Origin: Cryptomeria japonica
Lineage: Eukaryota > Streptophyta > Pinopsida > Cupressales > Cupressaceae
Length of the DNA stretch: 64,000 nt
Assembly: GCF_030272615.1 (NCBI RefSeq)
Contig: NC_081413.1
Span: 448,364,538-448,428,537, forward strand
Reading direction: 5' to 3'
Part shown: piece after piece, positions 22,199 through 33,924 of the stretch
Numbering within the stretch: the stretch's first letter is position 1
How the letters are laid out: each line of letters begins with the position of its first letter
Translations under genes and position numbers: made by a program
The notes under the pieces: model-generated
Told to the model about the DNA's origin: nothing
Database searches by the model: none
The model's input: only the letters and a program-made list of their open reading frames with translations

Positions 22199-23310
22199 AT
22201 GGAAAACTTGAGAAAGCAATTAGAAGGAGCTCTTACAGACTTTGATGCAGAAAAGTTGAAGAATATCAAACTTGAAGATGATCTAAGGACTGCATAGAAA
22301 GTTATTCAAGGACTTCAGGAGAATATCACTATTGCTAGAAACAAAAGAAGAGAAATTCATGAGAAGATACAGAATGATGATGATGAAAAGGAAACTCTTA
22401 ATGATCTTGTAAGCAATATGAGGCAAGAAAACATGACCTTGAGGAATGAGATGCAAGATATGACTATGAGGTTTTGTAAAGACACTGAAGACAAAAAGAA
22501 GAATGAAGATGACTTGACTAGGAGACTCAATGATGCCGAAACTGAAAATCTAAGACTTAGTCATGAAAATGATATGTTAAAGACAAATCTAATTCACATG
22601 GAACATGATAAAATTGAACTTATGAGACCGAAGGAATTTTTGGAAAATGAGTTGGCTACTACAAATCAACATAAAGAGAAATTCAAGAAAAGTTCAGAAG
22701 AACTAGATGATATGCTGAAAGTTAGAAACCTAATGGAGACACTAATGGACTTGGATTTGAAGCTGGTGAAAGCTCTGGTACTGCAAATAGTCATGATCAC
22801 AACAAACCAGTAAGACAACCAAATTCCTATAAATTTAATAGGAAATGCTTTAAATGTAACAAGTATGGTCATAGAGAAAATCAGTGTAGATCTAGAAACT
22901 ATCAGAACACTAATGCACCCACCGGTCAATGTTCCAAATGCAACAAAATTGGTCACAATTCAGAAAATTGCAGAATGAATGCAAGATGTTATGTTTGTGG
23001 AAGATTTGGACACTTATCTAATCAATGCAGAGCACAAACTGGCATAGGATATGGAAAGGCTATTCAGAAAAACAATGTGACTAGTTATGCTTGTAACAAG
23101 ATTGGACATATTACAAAATTTTGTAGAAGCAAGACTTCACCGGCAAATAACAAAGGACCCAGTTTGAAAGGCAAAGAGAAGGTATATGAGGTAAAGCAAG
23201 AATTTTCAAAACAATGGATTAGAAAGAGACATCAAAATGTTGATGAGACTATTCCTTCATCGGTAGAACAAAGTATCACTCCACCGGTAGGGGAATCTTC
23301 ATCCAACTAA
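22199..23310 (+). pseudogene. Element 1 gag: coiled coil plus zinc knuckles
   Basis: The frame opens MENLRKQLEGALTDFDAEKL, is interrupted by a stop at 22295 (a sense CAA codon in element C), continues as a charged coiled coil (22418-22720), and suffers a frameshift near 22730 relative to element C. The C-terminal part has CCHC zinc knuckles CFKCNKYGHRENQC, CSKCNKIGHNSENC and CYVCGRFGHLSNQC, plus a fourth (YACNKIGHITKFC) that has lost its first cysteine. It ends at 23310 after a Lys-rich tail. The role would be RNA binding and particle assembly. Up to four knuckles is more than the one or two usual in copia gag. This copy is broken by one stop and one frameshift. Confidence 0.85.
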
Positions 23311-23611
23311 AAAGTGACCCTTGGGGGTATTGCAGCAAATTGAAAATCATGCAAGTTTACCCTCGGTTTATGGTGAGAAGATGAACTTCTTCTTTACTAG
23401 CATATGTGTTAAGTTTCACTTAACTGGCAAGCATTTATTGTGGTTGTTGAAGGAAAAGACATTGTAAATTAGTGTTTTTCCCTCTTTATCATTCATCGAG
23501 CATTTGAACTTTCAAAGAGTGTGAAAAACCTGAGCGAAGGCATCCATAGCAAGAAGTGAAGCAAGTTCTTTCAAGCATCCAAACCTATTAGGAAGATTAA
23601 GGTATTTATCA

Positions 23612-26600
23612 ATGGCTTCCTCCTCTGCTCTAGAATTCATTGTAAACCCTACTATTAAAGAAGTAATTAAATGCCCTAGACCCATTTTCAAGATTATCCC
23701 CAAAGTAGCAAAGCAGGATGATACCCTAGGTGCATTTTCAAAAATCCCTAAAGGAGTTGCACCCGCAAAAGACCCTAGAATTTACATACATTGTCACATT
23801 GAGGAATTAGGTTATGAGGAAATCATGAAAATGTATAAGAATGTTATCTATGTGAGAATGGAATTGTAAAAACTGAGCATAAGGTTATAGAGACCCTAGG
23901 TTTTGTGGAAATCCTTGACATTCTAGAATTTCCTAAGGAAGTTGTAAGGATTGTACTCAGTAGAGTTCATGGAGAATTCTTTTGGCTTGACTCTATTCAT
24001 AAAATCATTAGAGAAGCAGTTAGGGAAGTGACTGGCTTACCATCCACCGGTAGCAGGACAAATAAAACCAAGAAGGTTCCTAACAATACTATGATGACTT
24101 TAACTGGTGCAACCTATGACAGTAGATCCTTGAGAGTTAATGTTAGATTCATCAGCATGATATTAGGATATAAGGCAACAAATGCTAACTGACTGAACTT
24201 AGTTTCCAGTCTATGTATCAAGAGTGCATATGATATGGTTAAAAATGATGCTAAGATATATGTATGTGAATGGTTGAAGGATGAATTAACTAATAATCTA
24301 AAGAAAACAAAAGGAGATAAGAAAGGTACTTTTCGATTTGGTAATCTTCTTGTATGCTTAATGTTATATCTTACTAAAGAAGTTCCCAGTATAGGTAGAA
24401 AAGACTTTGGTTATGACATATCAGTAGGGAGGCAACTATTAGATATCTTCACCAGCATGGGGACAGACAGGAAAACAAAATAATAGAGTATTTCTAAGCA
24501 TTTAAAGTAAAAATGAAGACTAGGGAAAGGTTACCTCAAAGTATTATCGACAAGTATCAAAAAGAAATTTCTTTTGTGATTAAGAAGGATGAAATTTGGA
24601 TGGAGGCAGTTCTTCCTAGAGCTGTTTGGGTGACAGAAATGGGATATGAGGCTGATGTAAACATAATTGAAACATATGCCAAAGCCCTACTTGAATCCCC
24701 TAGACAACTGGAAGAAAAAGTGTTTCATAATGTTGAGACAATAGAAAGTGGTGTTCAGACACTTAAACAAAGGAAGAGAAGAGAAAAATATATCAAGAGT
24801 GCATCTAAGAAGGTGAAAGAGATAAAGGAAAACATAATGAATATCACTAGTATCAAGGGAAGTGATCTGGAAGGATTACAACTAGAGGCTCATCTCTCAC
24901 CAGTTTGTACATTCTCTGACAATGAAATTCCTGTGAAGTTCATAAGAGTTGATAGGAAGAGAAAACCCTCACCAGTACCCTCTCCTCCTCCCAAGAAAAC
25001 CAAGACAACAAGGCAGAAGCAACAAGTAGTGAGGCCACCAGCTAAGAAGATGACACCTAGAAAGAGAAAAGGAAAACAGGTTATTCCTCCACTTGACAAC
25101 TTATTAAATGAGATAATAGATGATGGTAACTTATCAAATGTAAGTAAACTATATGATACTTTTACTAATGAGGAAAAGGAAGGCATAGAAAATAGTATCA
25201 TTTTACACCTCGACATCTATAAGAAAGTTTTGATAGAGGTTGTAGATGATTTACCTAGTGATCTATATAGGCAGTTAGATGCTAAAAGGTTAGCTATTAT
25301 GGAACTATACAAGAAAATCAGGATTGAGAAACTGCTAGATGTTCACCTTGTGAAATCAATTGAAGAAATTGATGAATTGATCATTGAAGCTAACAGGAAA
25401 GTCTTTTCTAGTGGACACCACCATGTAAGTCTAATGGCTAGCAGAGTTAATGAGATATCAAAAGAGACAACAGATAAATAGGACATCTTCTTTGTGGAGA
25501 AGGAGAAACAAGAAGAGCTCAAAAGACCTAAAGCTTTTAAGGTATACCAAAAGGATAAGGAAAAAGGAAAAAGCAAGGTAGGTGGACTACCTAATATACA
25601 AGTGACAAATAACCTTCCACCACCTTCTAATACTCCATCGGTACTAATCGACTATACACCAGCTACTGAGAATGTGGAGACTTCACATGAGGATACAAAT
25701 CTTGAGTCTGAAATCTTGTATACTATGAACATAGACTCTCAGGAGGTCAATATTGTAGTTGATAAAGAAATTACCAAGGAAAAGAAGAAAGATGTTGCTA
25801 CTAAGCAACCAGTTGACAATGTTGGAACACAAACTGAAAATATTGAATTTGAAACACCAATTGATAACATTGAGATTGGGGTTAGTGAAAGGGTTACTGA
25901 CAGTACTGTTGATGCAAACATTGAAAAACCAATAGAGTCAGAGATACCAAAAACTGAGAATATAGAGAAACCAATTGAGATCCCGGTAGTGGACAGTGTA
26001 GAGGTACAAACAGAGAAAATGGTTGATAACACTAAAGAACAATTAGAAAAACTAGCAGAAGAGAGCACAATGAAACAAACGGAGACACACACTAAGAAAC
26101 AGGTTCATACAAAGATAGTTGCACTAGCAAATGCTCAGAAGCCTAAACCTTTGCTAGTTAAAATGCAAACACAAACTGACCTACTAGAGGTCGAGACAAG
26201 CAAAGTTGTTACTACCACCAGCAGCATGGAGATTGTTAAGGTAGTTGAATAGTCATCTGGTACTTCCATGACATAATTCAGACCCACAAATGTGACTAAA
26301 GTGATTTTGGATTCGATTAAGAAAATTAAAAATTATAATGTATTGGCTTATAAGTCTATAGATGATACCATTCCTATTCTTAAATTGATTGCACCCAAGT
26401 GTAATGTAGATAATAAGGGTTCTTTGAGTCAGTTAGACACATTGTCTAAATACATAACCAACATACTGACTATGGACCAAATAAATGAAGAGACATTTAA
26501 GGAGAAAATGGATAAGGAAAAACAAAAATTATGTGAAGAGACAATAAAGAAATGCATGAAACACATTGACACTCTCTTACTGGCACTGAATAACACAGTT

Positions 26601-28600
26601 ACAGAGTTCAAAGAACTGTACAGAGACACCTGTAAGACTAATCTTCTAACAGTGAATATTGATAAGGAAATCAGCAAAGTGCAAAAAGAAATTGATGATA
26701 TAGCTGATAATATTATTGGTTCATTTGAATCAATATCAGTTATAGAATAGGAGATAGCTAGATTTGAAGAGAAACTTGAGAAGTTGGAGAAGGAAAAGGA
26801 AAGAATAAAAGGCAAGGCAAAAGATCTTTGTTAGGTCCCGGAGACAACTAAGAGGGGGGGGTGAATCTGTTGTCTAATAAATTCAAACTAAAAATAACTT
26901 AACCAACTTAATGCTTAATACCGGTAAACCAGTTAAGTATGCCGGTAGATAGTTTTAACAGTTAATTGCTATACCGGTAAAGATTAATGCATGAAACATA
27001 AACACAAAGTCATCCACAACACATGACACCAATATTTGTACATGGAAACCCTATAAGGGGAAAAACCATGGTGGGAAACCTTACCCACAATCAGATGATA
27101 CTACTACAAATATTAAGTGTACATAAATGGGGCCTGCACATGCAGAAAGGCCAAGCACCTATAGCTCACTACTCAATCACAAAATGGGAGTCACATTGAC
27201 TACAGTTGGATGGTTAAATCCAATAAGAATGTACTGCACAAAATAGCATCTTCATATGCTGGATTCAGTATAGGTGTAATGCTGATATTCTTTCACAAAA
27301 ACCTAGCTTCACCTTCGAATGATGTCTGCATGTATCGCACTACTTAATCTCGCATATACCTTCACACAATTATTTTTCGCATTCCACACTTGATCTTACA
27401 AATAAGATCTTACATTTATACCATAACCTAAGACCAATTTTAGTAGGTCGGCTCTACAAGATATTACAATAAAAACATTTTACAAACAATATAATATCTG
27501 ATGCAATAATTGATTGAACATGTCGGCTTAATGCATTTACAACAATAATTAATCATCTCCATAGCGTACCATGCTGATCTGGAAAACATTAACCTGTCAG
27601 TGTAACCCTGGACCTATTTGTCGATAAAAGCAAATATGCAAATATGAATATACCAATGATTAATTCATTAAGATAAGATGTCCACATGATGTCTTCGATA
27701 TTACCAAGTGTCTTCCATATCATCAAGTGCCGGTGATCATTATATCCTACCGGTGAACCATATACCAGTAACTGTGCAATAGTTACTAGCTTGCTGGTGA
27801 ATGCTGTTGGATCTCCAAAGTGCTAGTGTTTTAGTAGGTGTTGACATCAATGACAAAACCATACCAAAATACCAACAATCTCCCCCTTTGGCATTGATAG
27901 TAACACAAGATGGAAAAAACATCAAAGTGCCAAAACAAAAATGCCAAAAACCAACAATCTCCAAAAAGATCATAACCAGAATACAGAGAGTAATAGTCTC
28001 TCCCAAACAACAATCTCTCCCCCTGGGAGCAACATGTGTTATCCAAAGTTCCTCAAAAGATAATGTGTTTTTCCATAGATATCTCTTCCCCTTTGACATC
28101 AAATTCCAAAGTTATAATAAAACCAAGTTCATATACAAAATACTAATCAATTCAATATACCAACTACTCCCACTGAGAAGTAGCTTCCTCATCAAAGACC
28201 AAAGTAAAAGATTTGTCTGATAATTCTACCGGTTAATGACAATCATCAACTGTCTAAGTCTCTGTCGGTGGTGGTATGACTCCAAGCTGATCTCTAAGAT
28301 ATTCAAAAGTCTCCTTAGGCAAAGGTTTTGTAAAGATATTTGCAAGCTGAGGCAAAAGATCTTAAATGTAGACTCAGTCCTAAATTGGATAACCTCATCT
28401 CTTTGAGGAAAGAGATATCAGAGGCACTTATCTAGGGATAAAAGACACTAGAAGAGAAAATGCATCACCTCTTTGGTACTATTCAGAGAATAGAGGTTTC
28501 ATTAAAGGACAACAATAGGTTCACTTAGAGCCTAAATTTGGTATTAGCAGACCTATTCTAGATTGTAACCAACTGGTTACAAGGTTCTAGCTGAGAACTA
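23612..28600 (+). pseudogene. Element 1 accessory ORF2 (interrupted by a family-A fragment)
   Basis: It starts MASSSALEFIVNPTIKEVIK about 300 bp after gag. Order: an N-terminal globular domain (23612-24480, with MYIHCHIEELG-like and FRFGNLLVCLMLYLT blocks); a helical domain (24513-24760); a basic segment KKTKTTRQKQQ / KKMTPRKRKGKQ near 24990-25080; a helical domain (25110-25480); a long Thr/Glu/Val-rich linker (25500-26250); and a helical C-terminal domain (26292-26828, resuming at 28364-28590) with CNVDNKGSLSQLDTLSKYIT. Stops lie at about 23866, 24190, 24481, 25479, 26250 and 26748. I know no family for it. The same architecture in element C and, in part, element D shows that it is a conserved retroelement protein. 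The function is unknown. Confidence 0.75.
26829..28350 (-). mobile_element. 5'-truncated family-A copia fragment inside element 1 ORF2
   Basis: Left boundary at the exact LTR terminus TGTTAGGTCC; LTR 26829-27877 (minus strand); polypurine box at 27880-27890; then about 470 bp of internal sequence ending in the last codons of pol (IFTKPLPKETFEYLRD, minus strand, near 28330-28280). It stops abruptly at about 28350. The fragment is flanked by a 13-bp direct repeat, GGCAAAAGATCTT, at 26816-26828 and 28351-28363, and the ORF2 sequence resumes without loss. Confidence 0.85.
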
Positions 28601-28634
28601 CACTCATTGACATTTGGCAACCTTTCTCATTGAT

Positions 28635-28792
28635 GTCAAAGGGGGAGTAGTAGAATTGAGAAAAATGACTTTCAGAAGGGATCATTTGCTCAGGGGGAGC
28701 ACACATATTTGGTAAGATTTTTGGACTTCAATTTTTTGATACAATTTTGAATTTTTCTCATGAGTGTTGCCATCAATGCCAAAGGGGGAGAA
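28635..28792 (+). promoter_or_regulatory. Polypurine-tract array of element 1
   Basis: Boxes at 28636-28649 (GTCAAAGGGGGAGT), 28692-28699 (AGGGGGAG) and 28779-28790 (CCAAAGGGGGAG); the last abuts the 3' LTR at 28793. The left arm TTGCCATCAATG (28767-28778) faces CATTGATGG (28843-28851) inside the LTR. Confidence 0.75.
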
Positions 28793-29550
28793 TGTTGGCA
28801 TTGCACACTCTAATGGTAGTTAAAGGTGATTGAAGGTGTTACCATTGATGGAAACCTTACAATCTTATGACACCGGCAGGCACTGACACCGACAGACTCT
28901 ACACTGGTAGATAGTTCACTGGCAGCGATAATAATGTTTACCGACATCCTAGCCGACATGATTTTGATTATCGTATTTTGTATTACATTGTAATATATTT
29001 TTGTAAGCCGACATGGCATGTTGTAGTTAGAATCATATATAAGTATGAGAACTTGTAGATCATTTTGTGCGACACATGATAGAGGATAGATATGAATGAC
29101 ATGTAGAGAGAATATTAAGGCAGATTTTGTAGAAGGGTTTATGGTTATTATATGAGCTTAAATCGGTACTGAACCTGGCATAGTAGATGCTTTTTGTAGC
29201 AGTAGATTATATTGGATTCTCATAATCCATTTTGTAATTCAGTGTGACTTCCTTTTGTAATGGAGTATTGAGCTCTAGGCAGTTGGATTTCCTGCATGTG
29301 TAGGCCCCTCTTGTAAGTAATATCCATTCATTGGCCAGTGAGTGAATATTGCGAGTCACAAATCCCACCGAGGTTTTTCCCACACCCAGTTTCCTCATTA
29401 AACATCTTGTGTTATGGTGTGCTTTCTATGTTGTCTTTACTATTCATATTTAATACATTAATTCTTGTTTACTGGTACATTGTTTTGGAAATGCAAAATA
29501 CTTAATAAGATAAGAAAGTTTGTAAACTGGTTGGATACCGATTCACCCCC
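28793..29550 (+). mobile_element. Element 1 3' LTR, truncated by element B
   Basis: It matches the 5' LTR from TGTTGGCATTGCACACTC up to ATTCACCCCC. The last about 28 bp of the LTR (the rest of the U5 hairpin and the terminus) are missing because element B is inserted at about 29551. Confidence 0.85.
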
Positions 29551-29551
29551 G

Positions 29552-31700
29552 TGGTGCAGGAGCACCTAGTTGAGTAAAAACTCTCCTTTTTGAGTATTTC
29601 ATGCTTTCATGTTTGTAATGTTTTGTGTTAGGTTTATTCTATTATTTTAGGTTGTTGTGTGTCTTTTCAAGTGGTTTTGATCTCATTTTGTGCTCAAGAG
29701 ATCAAGTTTTGTCTTTCAAGATTTGAGTTGACAATTTTGGGTTTCTAGGCCAAAAAGGGCAAAAATGTGTAAAATTGCCTAAAAGGTCTAGCAATGCTTT
29801 CCAAAGCATTGAAAAATGTTTGCTAAGTGTTTTTAAGCATGTCTTAGGTGTTTAGATAAGTTGATGAGGTTAGGTTGTCAAAAATGTCTCTTGGAGCAAA
29901 AAAACAAAATGTTGTCATTTAGGCTTGAAAAGTTGTCATATTGGACTTTTTGTGAAAAAGCAAGCCCAATGTTCCCTATGTCCATACTAGGCTTGATAAA
30001 TAACTTGAAAGACTATAAAAGGCCTCCCTTTTCCTTGAAAAATGTTGGTGATCATATTGACTAAGGATTCTAATAAAAAAAGATGAAATTTTGGCTTTTA
30101 CTATGTTTTCCTCTCTTTTAGTGCAGTAGTTTGTACTGTAGAACATCTGGTCCATACTATACCTTTTGGTGAGTGCTCATATTGGTTTCCCAATTCTCTT
30201 CAAGTGATCATTGTATTGGTTTTCCATTTTCAAGTTGGTTAAACAAAATTCTTTCATTTTGGTGTGTTCACTACCCTGTCAAGGGTTTGGGGTTGTAAAA
30301 TGCAGCAACCTAACTAATCTAGGCCTGGGCTCCCACCAAATGGACTTGGTCAAGTTGGTATACATGTATATAGTGTATATATGTTCATTTTTGTGCCAGA
30401 GTTGTGTTTGGAAGGGAAATTTGAGCACTTATTAGGCAAGTTGTCTAACTTAACTAATATTCTTCCTTAAGGCTCAAAATTTGGGTTCTAAGCAACAAAT
30501 GTTGAAACAAAACATGGACAAAGGTTTGCACCTATCCTAAAAGCATTTTTGAAGAAATTGGAGCTCCAAAATTTACTCCTTTTGCATTGTAATATGTCAC
30601 TTTTTGTGAAGGACAACGAATTCCCTATTTTGGGAAAGTAATTGGTTTTTGTTACAAATTGGCTCTATGAACACTTTTGTATTGGCAAATGATTCTTAAT
30701 GTTTTAGAAGAGTTGAAAACTTGTTTGGTAGCATCTATTTACAATGGTGATATTCTAGGTGTACCCCTAATCAGCTATCATGCGGGAACAACAAAGAGAA
30801 ATCATTAAAAAAAAGTGTTTGATAGTGAATTTTGCTCATGTATAGTTTGTTTGACAAGTGTTTGGCATAATGCTTGTTTGACAGAGGCAGACAATGTATT
30901 ATTTTTCTGTGGCATAGGTTTCCTAGCAATGTGGAATCTTGAGCCAAGCTTGGTAGTGAGAACCTATGGTGAAAGAACCAAGACCCTCACTAAACCCTAC
31001 TTTTATGCCTAAAATTGAGAACAGTCACAAAACCTTCTTCATGGAGCCTAAGACCTAAAAAATATTTGAGTATAGACCTCATAAACATCATCCAAGACAA
31101 TTTTTTTGGTGGAGTTTCCCATCGTTGGGCTAGGTGGACCAAAATGTATCAATTAGCCCTCCATGGGCTACAAGCCTTTTTTTTACTGCAAGACTACATT
31201 TTCAAGAACCCGATTTGTTTGGGCTTGTTAGAACTTGAAGAACCTTTGGAAAACTATCTATAGACATTGAATGAGACCCTTCCACCTTCTTGACAATATG
31301 ACAGATACTTTTGGGGTTTGTAACCTAGCAAAGGGGTTGAGTAAGAAGAGCAAAAATGCCTAAGTGACTACAAAATTGGACATGATCAAAGACAAAACTT
31401 TTGCCTAACTTCTTGGAACCTTTGGAGGAGATTTCCTTAACTTAGAGTAGTAGGTCTGGATGCCTAGGAAGTAGGGTATTGAGTTAGAGAGTATTCAAAC
31501 AAGGAGGAGTGGATTGAGAAAGGGTATGAGCCTACACAAAGGGTGGATGCTGGAGAAGTTATGCATGAGATGCTTAGCATTATAACCTCAAATTGATTTT
31601 GCAAACATATAAAACAGTCTCAAACAAGTCTTTTGGACACCAATTGAACCATTAGACTTAATTCACCTTATGGAGTACTTCTCTAGCAATCTCCCTATCA
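29552..31700 (+). mobile_element. Element B 5' LTR (about 2.15 kb)
   Basis: It begins TGGTGCAGGAGCACC at the break in the element 1 LTR and ends ATCTCCCTATCA three bases before a primer-binding site. No second copy is visible, so the left edge rests on the break in element 1 and the TG start. Short open frames inside it have no recognisable motifs. Confidence 0.65.
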
Positions 31701-31703
31701 TAG

Positions 31704-31717
31704 TGGTATCAGAGCCA
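31704..31717 (+). promoter_or_regulatory. Primer-binding site of element B
   Basis: TGGTATCAGAGCCA is the canonical complement of the 3' end of plant initiator tRNA-Met. Confidence 0.8.
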
Positions 31718-31755
31718 ATGAAAGATTTAGGAGAAAAGGATCATTAGAAGAAAAC

Positions 31756-32505
31756 ATGGTGACTAATGTTGAGTTAACCAAGAAGGTGGAAGACCAAGAA
31801 GAAGAAAATAGAGCACTTAGAGAGAGGTTGGAGCAACTAGCAATGAAATTAGCTAAAGTATAAGCCAAAACTGAAGAAGTCCATGATAAGGTTGGAGATC
31901 AGAGCAAAATGGTGGCAATAGAAGATGAGGTTCCCATACCTGACCCTGTTATTGAGAAAGAACCCTTCTCGAAGGCTTTGAGAGCTATGAGTGGAAAAAA
32001 CTTAGAGGGAGTGGCTCTTTTCAGTGGAAAGATGGATCCACATGCTCTTATAGAATGAATTGAAGATCTAGAAAAACATTTTGAATGTGATGGAATAACT
32101 AAAGCACAAAAGGTCAAGCTAACAAAATCAAGGTTGAGAGGGGCAGCCTTAACTTGGCGGAAATTCATCCAAGAGGAAAGGGTGAAAGAAGGTAAGCAAC
32201 CAATAGCCACCTAGAAAGCAATGGTAGCTAAAATTAGAGAAACATATCTTCTTGAAGACTATGAAGTCCAACTTAATAGGAAAAGACATAATTTGAGACA
32301 AAAAGACTTAGATGTCAGTAGCTACACTGAGGAGTTTCAAAAACTGTGCATGAGATCCAAGGTAGTAGAGGATAAGAGTATAAAGGTAGCAAGGTATTTG
32401 AATGGATTAAGATGGAACATACAAGAAGAGATGAGTTTGTTATGCCCACAAAGAGTACACAAGTGTTATCAACTAGCACTTAAAGTGGAAGAGAAGAGTA
32501 GGAGA
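31756..32505 (+). pseudogene. Element B Ty3/gypsy gag (3' part cut off)
   Basis: It opens MVTNVELTKKVEDQEEENRA with a coiled-coil N-terminus, then a gag capsid-like region: LFSGKMDPHALIE, KLTKSRLRGAALTWRKF, SSYTEEFQKLCMRS and ARYLNGLRWNIQEEM. These are the usual blocks of the retrotransposon gag capsid domain of Ty3/gypsy elements (the 'AxxWW/TW' block and the 'Y..EF..L' block). Stops occur near 31861, 32056 and 32212. The frame is broken at 32506 by the LTR of copia A, with target sequence GGAGA at 32501-32505. No zinc knuckle or pol is visible. Confidence 0.8.
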
Positions 32506-33567
32506 TGTTAGGTCCTGGAGACAACTAAGAGGGGGGGGGGTTAATCAGTTGTAAAATAAATTCAAACCAAAAACAACTTAACCAACTTCAATGCTTAATA
32601 CTGGTAAACCAATCTTTATGTTGGTAGACAATTTTATTAGTTAATTATAGTACTGGTAAAGATTAATGCATGAAATAGAAAGACAATAATATCCACAACA
32701 CATAACAACAATGTTTGTACGTGGAAACCCTGTAAGGGGAAAAACCATGGTGGGAAGCCTTACCCACAATCAGATGATGCTACTGCAGATAATATGTGTA
32801 TACAAATGGGGTCTGCACATGCAGAAAGGCCAAGCACCTAGAGCTCACTGCTCAAACACAATATGAGTCACACTGACTACAATTGGATCGTTAAATCCAA
32901 TAAGGATGTACTGCTCAAATTAGCATCTTTCTATGCTGGATTCAGTACCGGTGTAGTTCTGATTGTCTTCACAAAAACCCTCCTTCAACCTTCAAATGAT
33001 ATCTGCATGTATAGGTCTACTTATTCTTGCATATACCTTCACACAATTCTTTTTTCACATTCCACATCCAATCTTACAAATAAGATCTTACATTTATATC
33101 ACAACCTAAGACCAATTTTAGTAGGTCGGCTCTAAAGGATATTACAATAAAATCAATTTACAAATAAAACAATGTCTAATGCAATAACTGATTCAACATG
33201 TCAGCTTGATGCATTTACAACATTAATAAGACATCTCCATAGCATGTCATGCTCATCTGGAAAAGATAAACCTGCTAGTATATAACTTGGACCTATTTGT
33301 TGGTAACAACAAATATGCAAATACGAAATATGCCAATTAACAAATCTCCAAGACAAAGTGTCCAAATGATGTTTTAGACATAACCAGTTGTTTTCCATGC
33401 TATTCCAAGTGTTGATAAACATTATATCCTATCGGTGTACCAAATATCGGTGACTGTGCATAAGTCACTTGCTTGCCGGTGAATGTTGTCGATTCTCCAA
33501 AGTGCTAGAGTTGATAAGTGTTAGTAGGTGTTGACATCAATGACAAAACCATACCAAAATACCAACA
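32506..33567 (-). mobile_element. Copia A 3' LTR (1062 bp, minus strand)
   Basis: Read on the minus strand it starts TGTTGGTATTTTGGTATGG (33567) and ends GACCTAACA (32506). It matches 26829-27877 and 62076-63003. It contains the U5 hairpin around the purine run at 32530-32540. Confidence 0.9.
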
Positions 33568-33820
33568 ATCTCCCCCTTTGGCATTGATGGCAACACAAGA
33601 TGGAAAAACCATCAAAGTGCCAAAATAGAAATGCCAAATATGAAAAACCAATAATCTCCCCAAAGTAACAATCTCTCCTGCTGTGAGTGACATGTGTTTT
33701 TCTTGTGTTTTTCCATACCAATCTCTACCCCTTTGACATCAAATGCCAAAGAAATATAAAGACCATTTTTTAGATACAAAATACTAACCAATTCACTATA
33801 CCAACTACTCCCCCTAAGAA
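33568..33820 (-). promoter_or_regulatory. Polypurine-tract array of copia A
   Basis: Pyrimidine runs (purine on the coding strand) lie at 33569-33580, 33656-33666, 33726-33736 and 33807-33816. The first abuts the LTR and is bracketed by TTGACATCAATGAC (33531-33544) and GCATTGATGGCAA (33581-33593). Confidence 0.75.
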
Positions 33821-33924
33821 GTAGCTTTCTCATCAAAGTCGGAGTAAAAGATTTCTCTATTAATTTTGTCGGTTGATGACAAACATCAACTATTTAAGTT
33901 TCTACCGGTGGGGTTATGACCCCA

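Larger units (their letters stand above)
21343..29550 (+). mobile_element. Element 1: gag-only, pol-less LTR retrotransposon (Sirevirus-like cis signals)
   Basis: 5' LTR 21343-22127, primer site, gag, ORF2, polypurine boxes, and a 3' LTR from 28793 that is cut at 29550 by element B. The internal region, after removing a family-A fragment at 26829-28350, is about 5.1 kb and encodes no protease, RT, RNase H or integrase. It is closely related to element C (35913-59886), which has the same order of parts. A non-autonomous 'gag plus accessory ORF' element is the best description. Confidence 0.85.
29552..32505 (+). mobile_element. Element B: Ty3/gypsy retrotransposon, 5' LTR and gag only in view
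   Basis: 5' LTR 29552-31700, primer site at 31704, and a gag frame from 31756 that is cut at 32505 by copia A. The rest of B should lie beyond the right end of the window, on the far side of copia A. Confidence 0.75.

Noticed and set aside
22666-22956. Minus-strand open frame opposite element 1 gag
   Set aside because: A shadow of the gag coding sequence; the equivalent frame in element C differs and has no motif.
22975-23310. A cellular zinc-knuckle (CNBP-type) gene
   Set aside because: The knuckles sit between an LTR, primer site and coiled-coil gag, and recur in the same place in element C, so this is retroelement gag.
31015-31263. Open frames in the 29.5-31.7 kb block as host genes
   Set aside because: They lie in the LTR of gypsy B, are short, and have no recognisable domains or plausible splice structure.
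32520-32545. G-runs at LTR ends as sequencing or assembly artefacts
   Set aside because: The same run recurs in independent LTR copies with a conserved stem on each side, so it is a real family feature, although exact run lengths may be unreliable.
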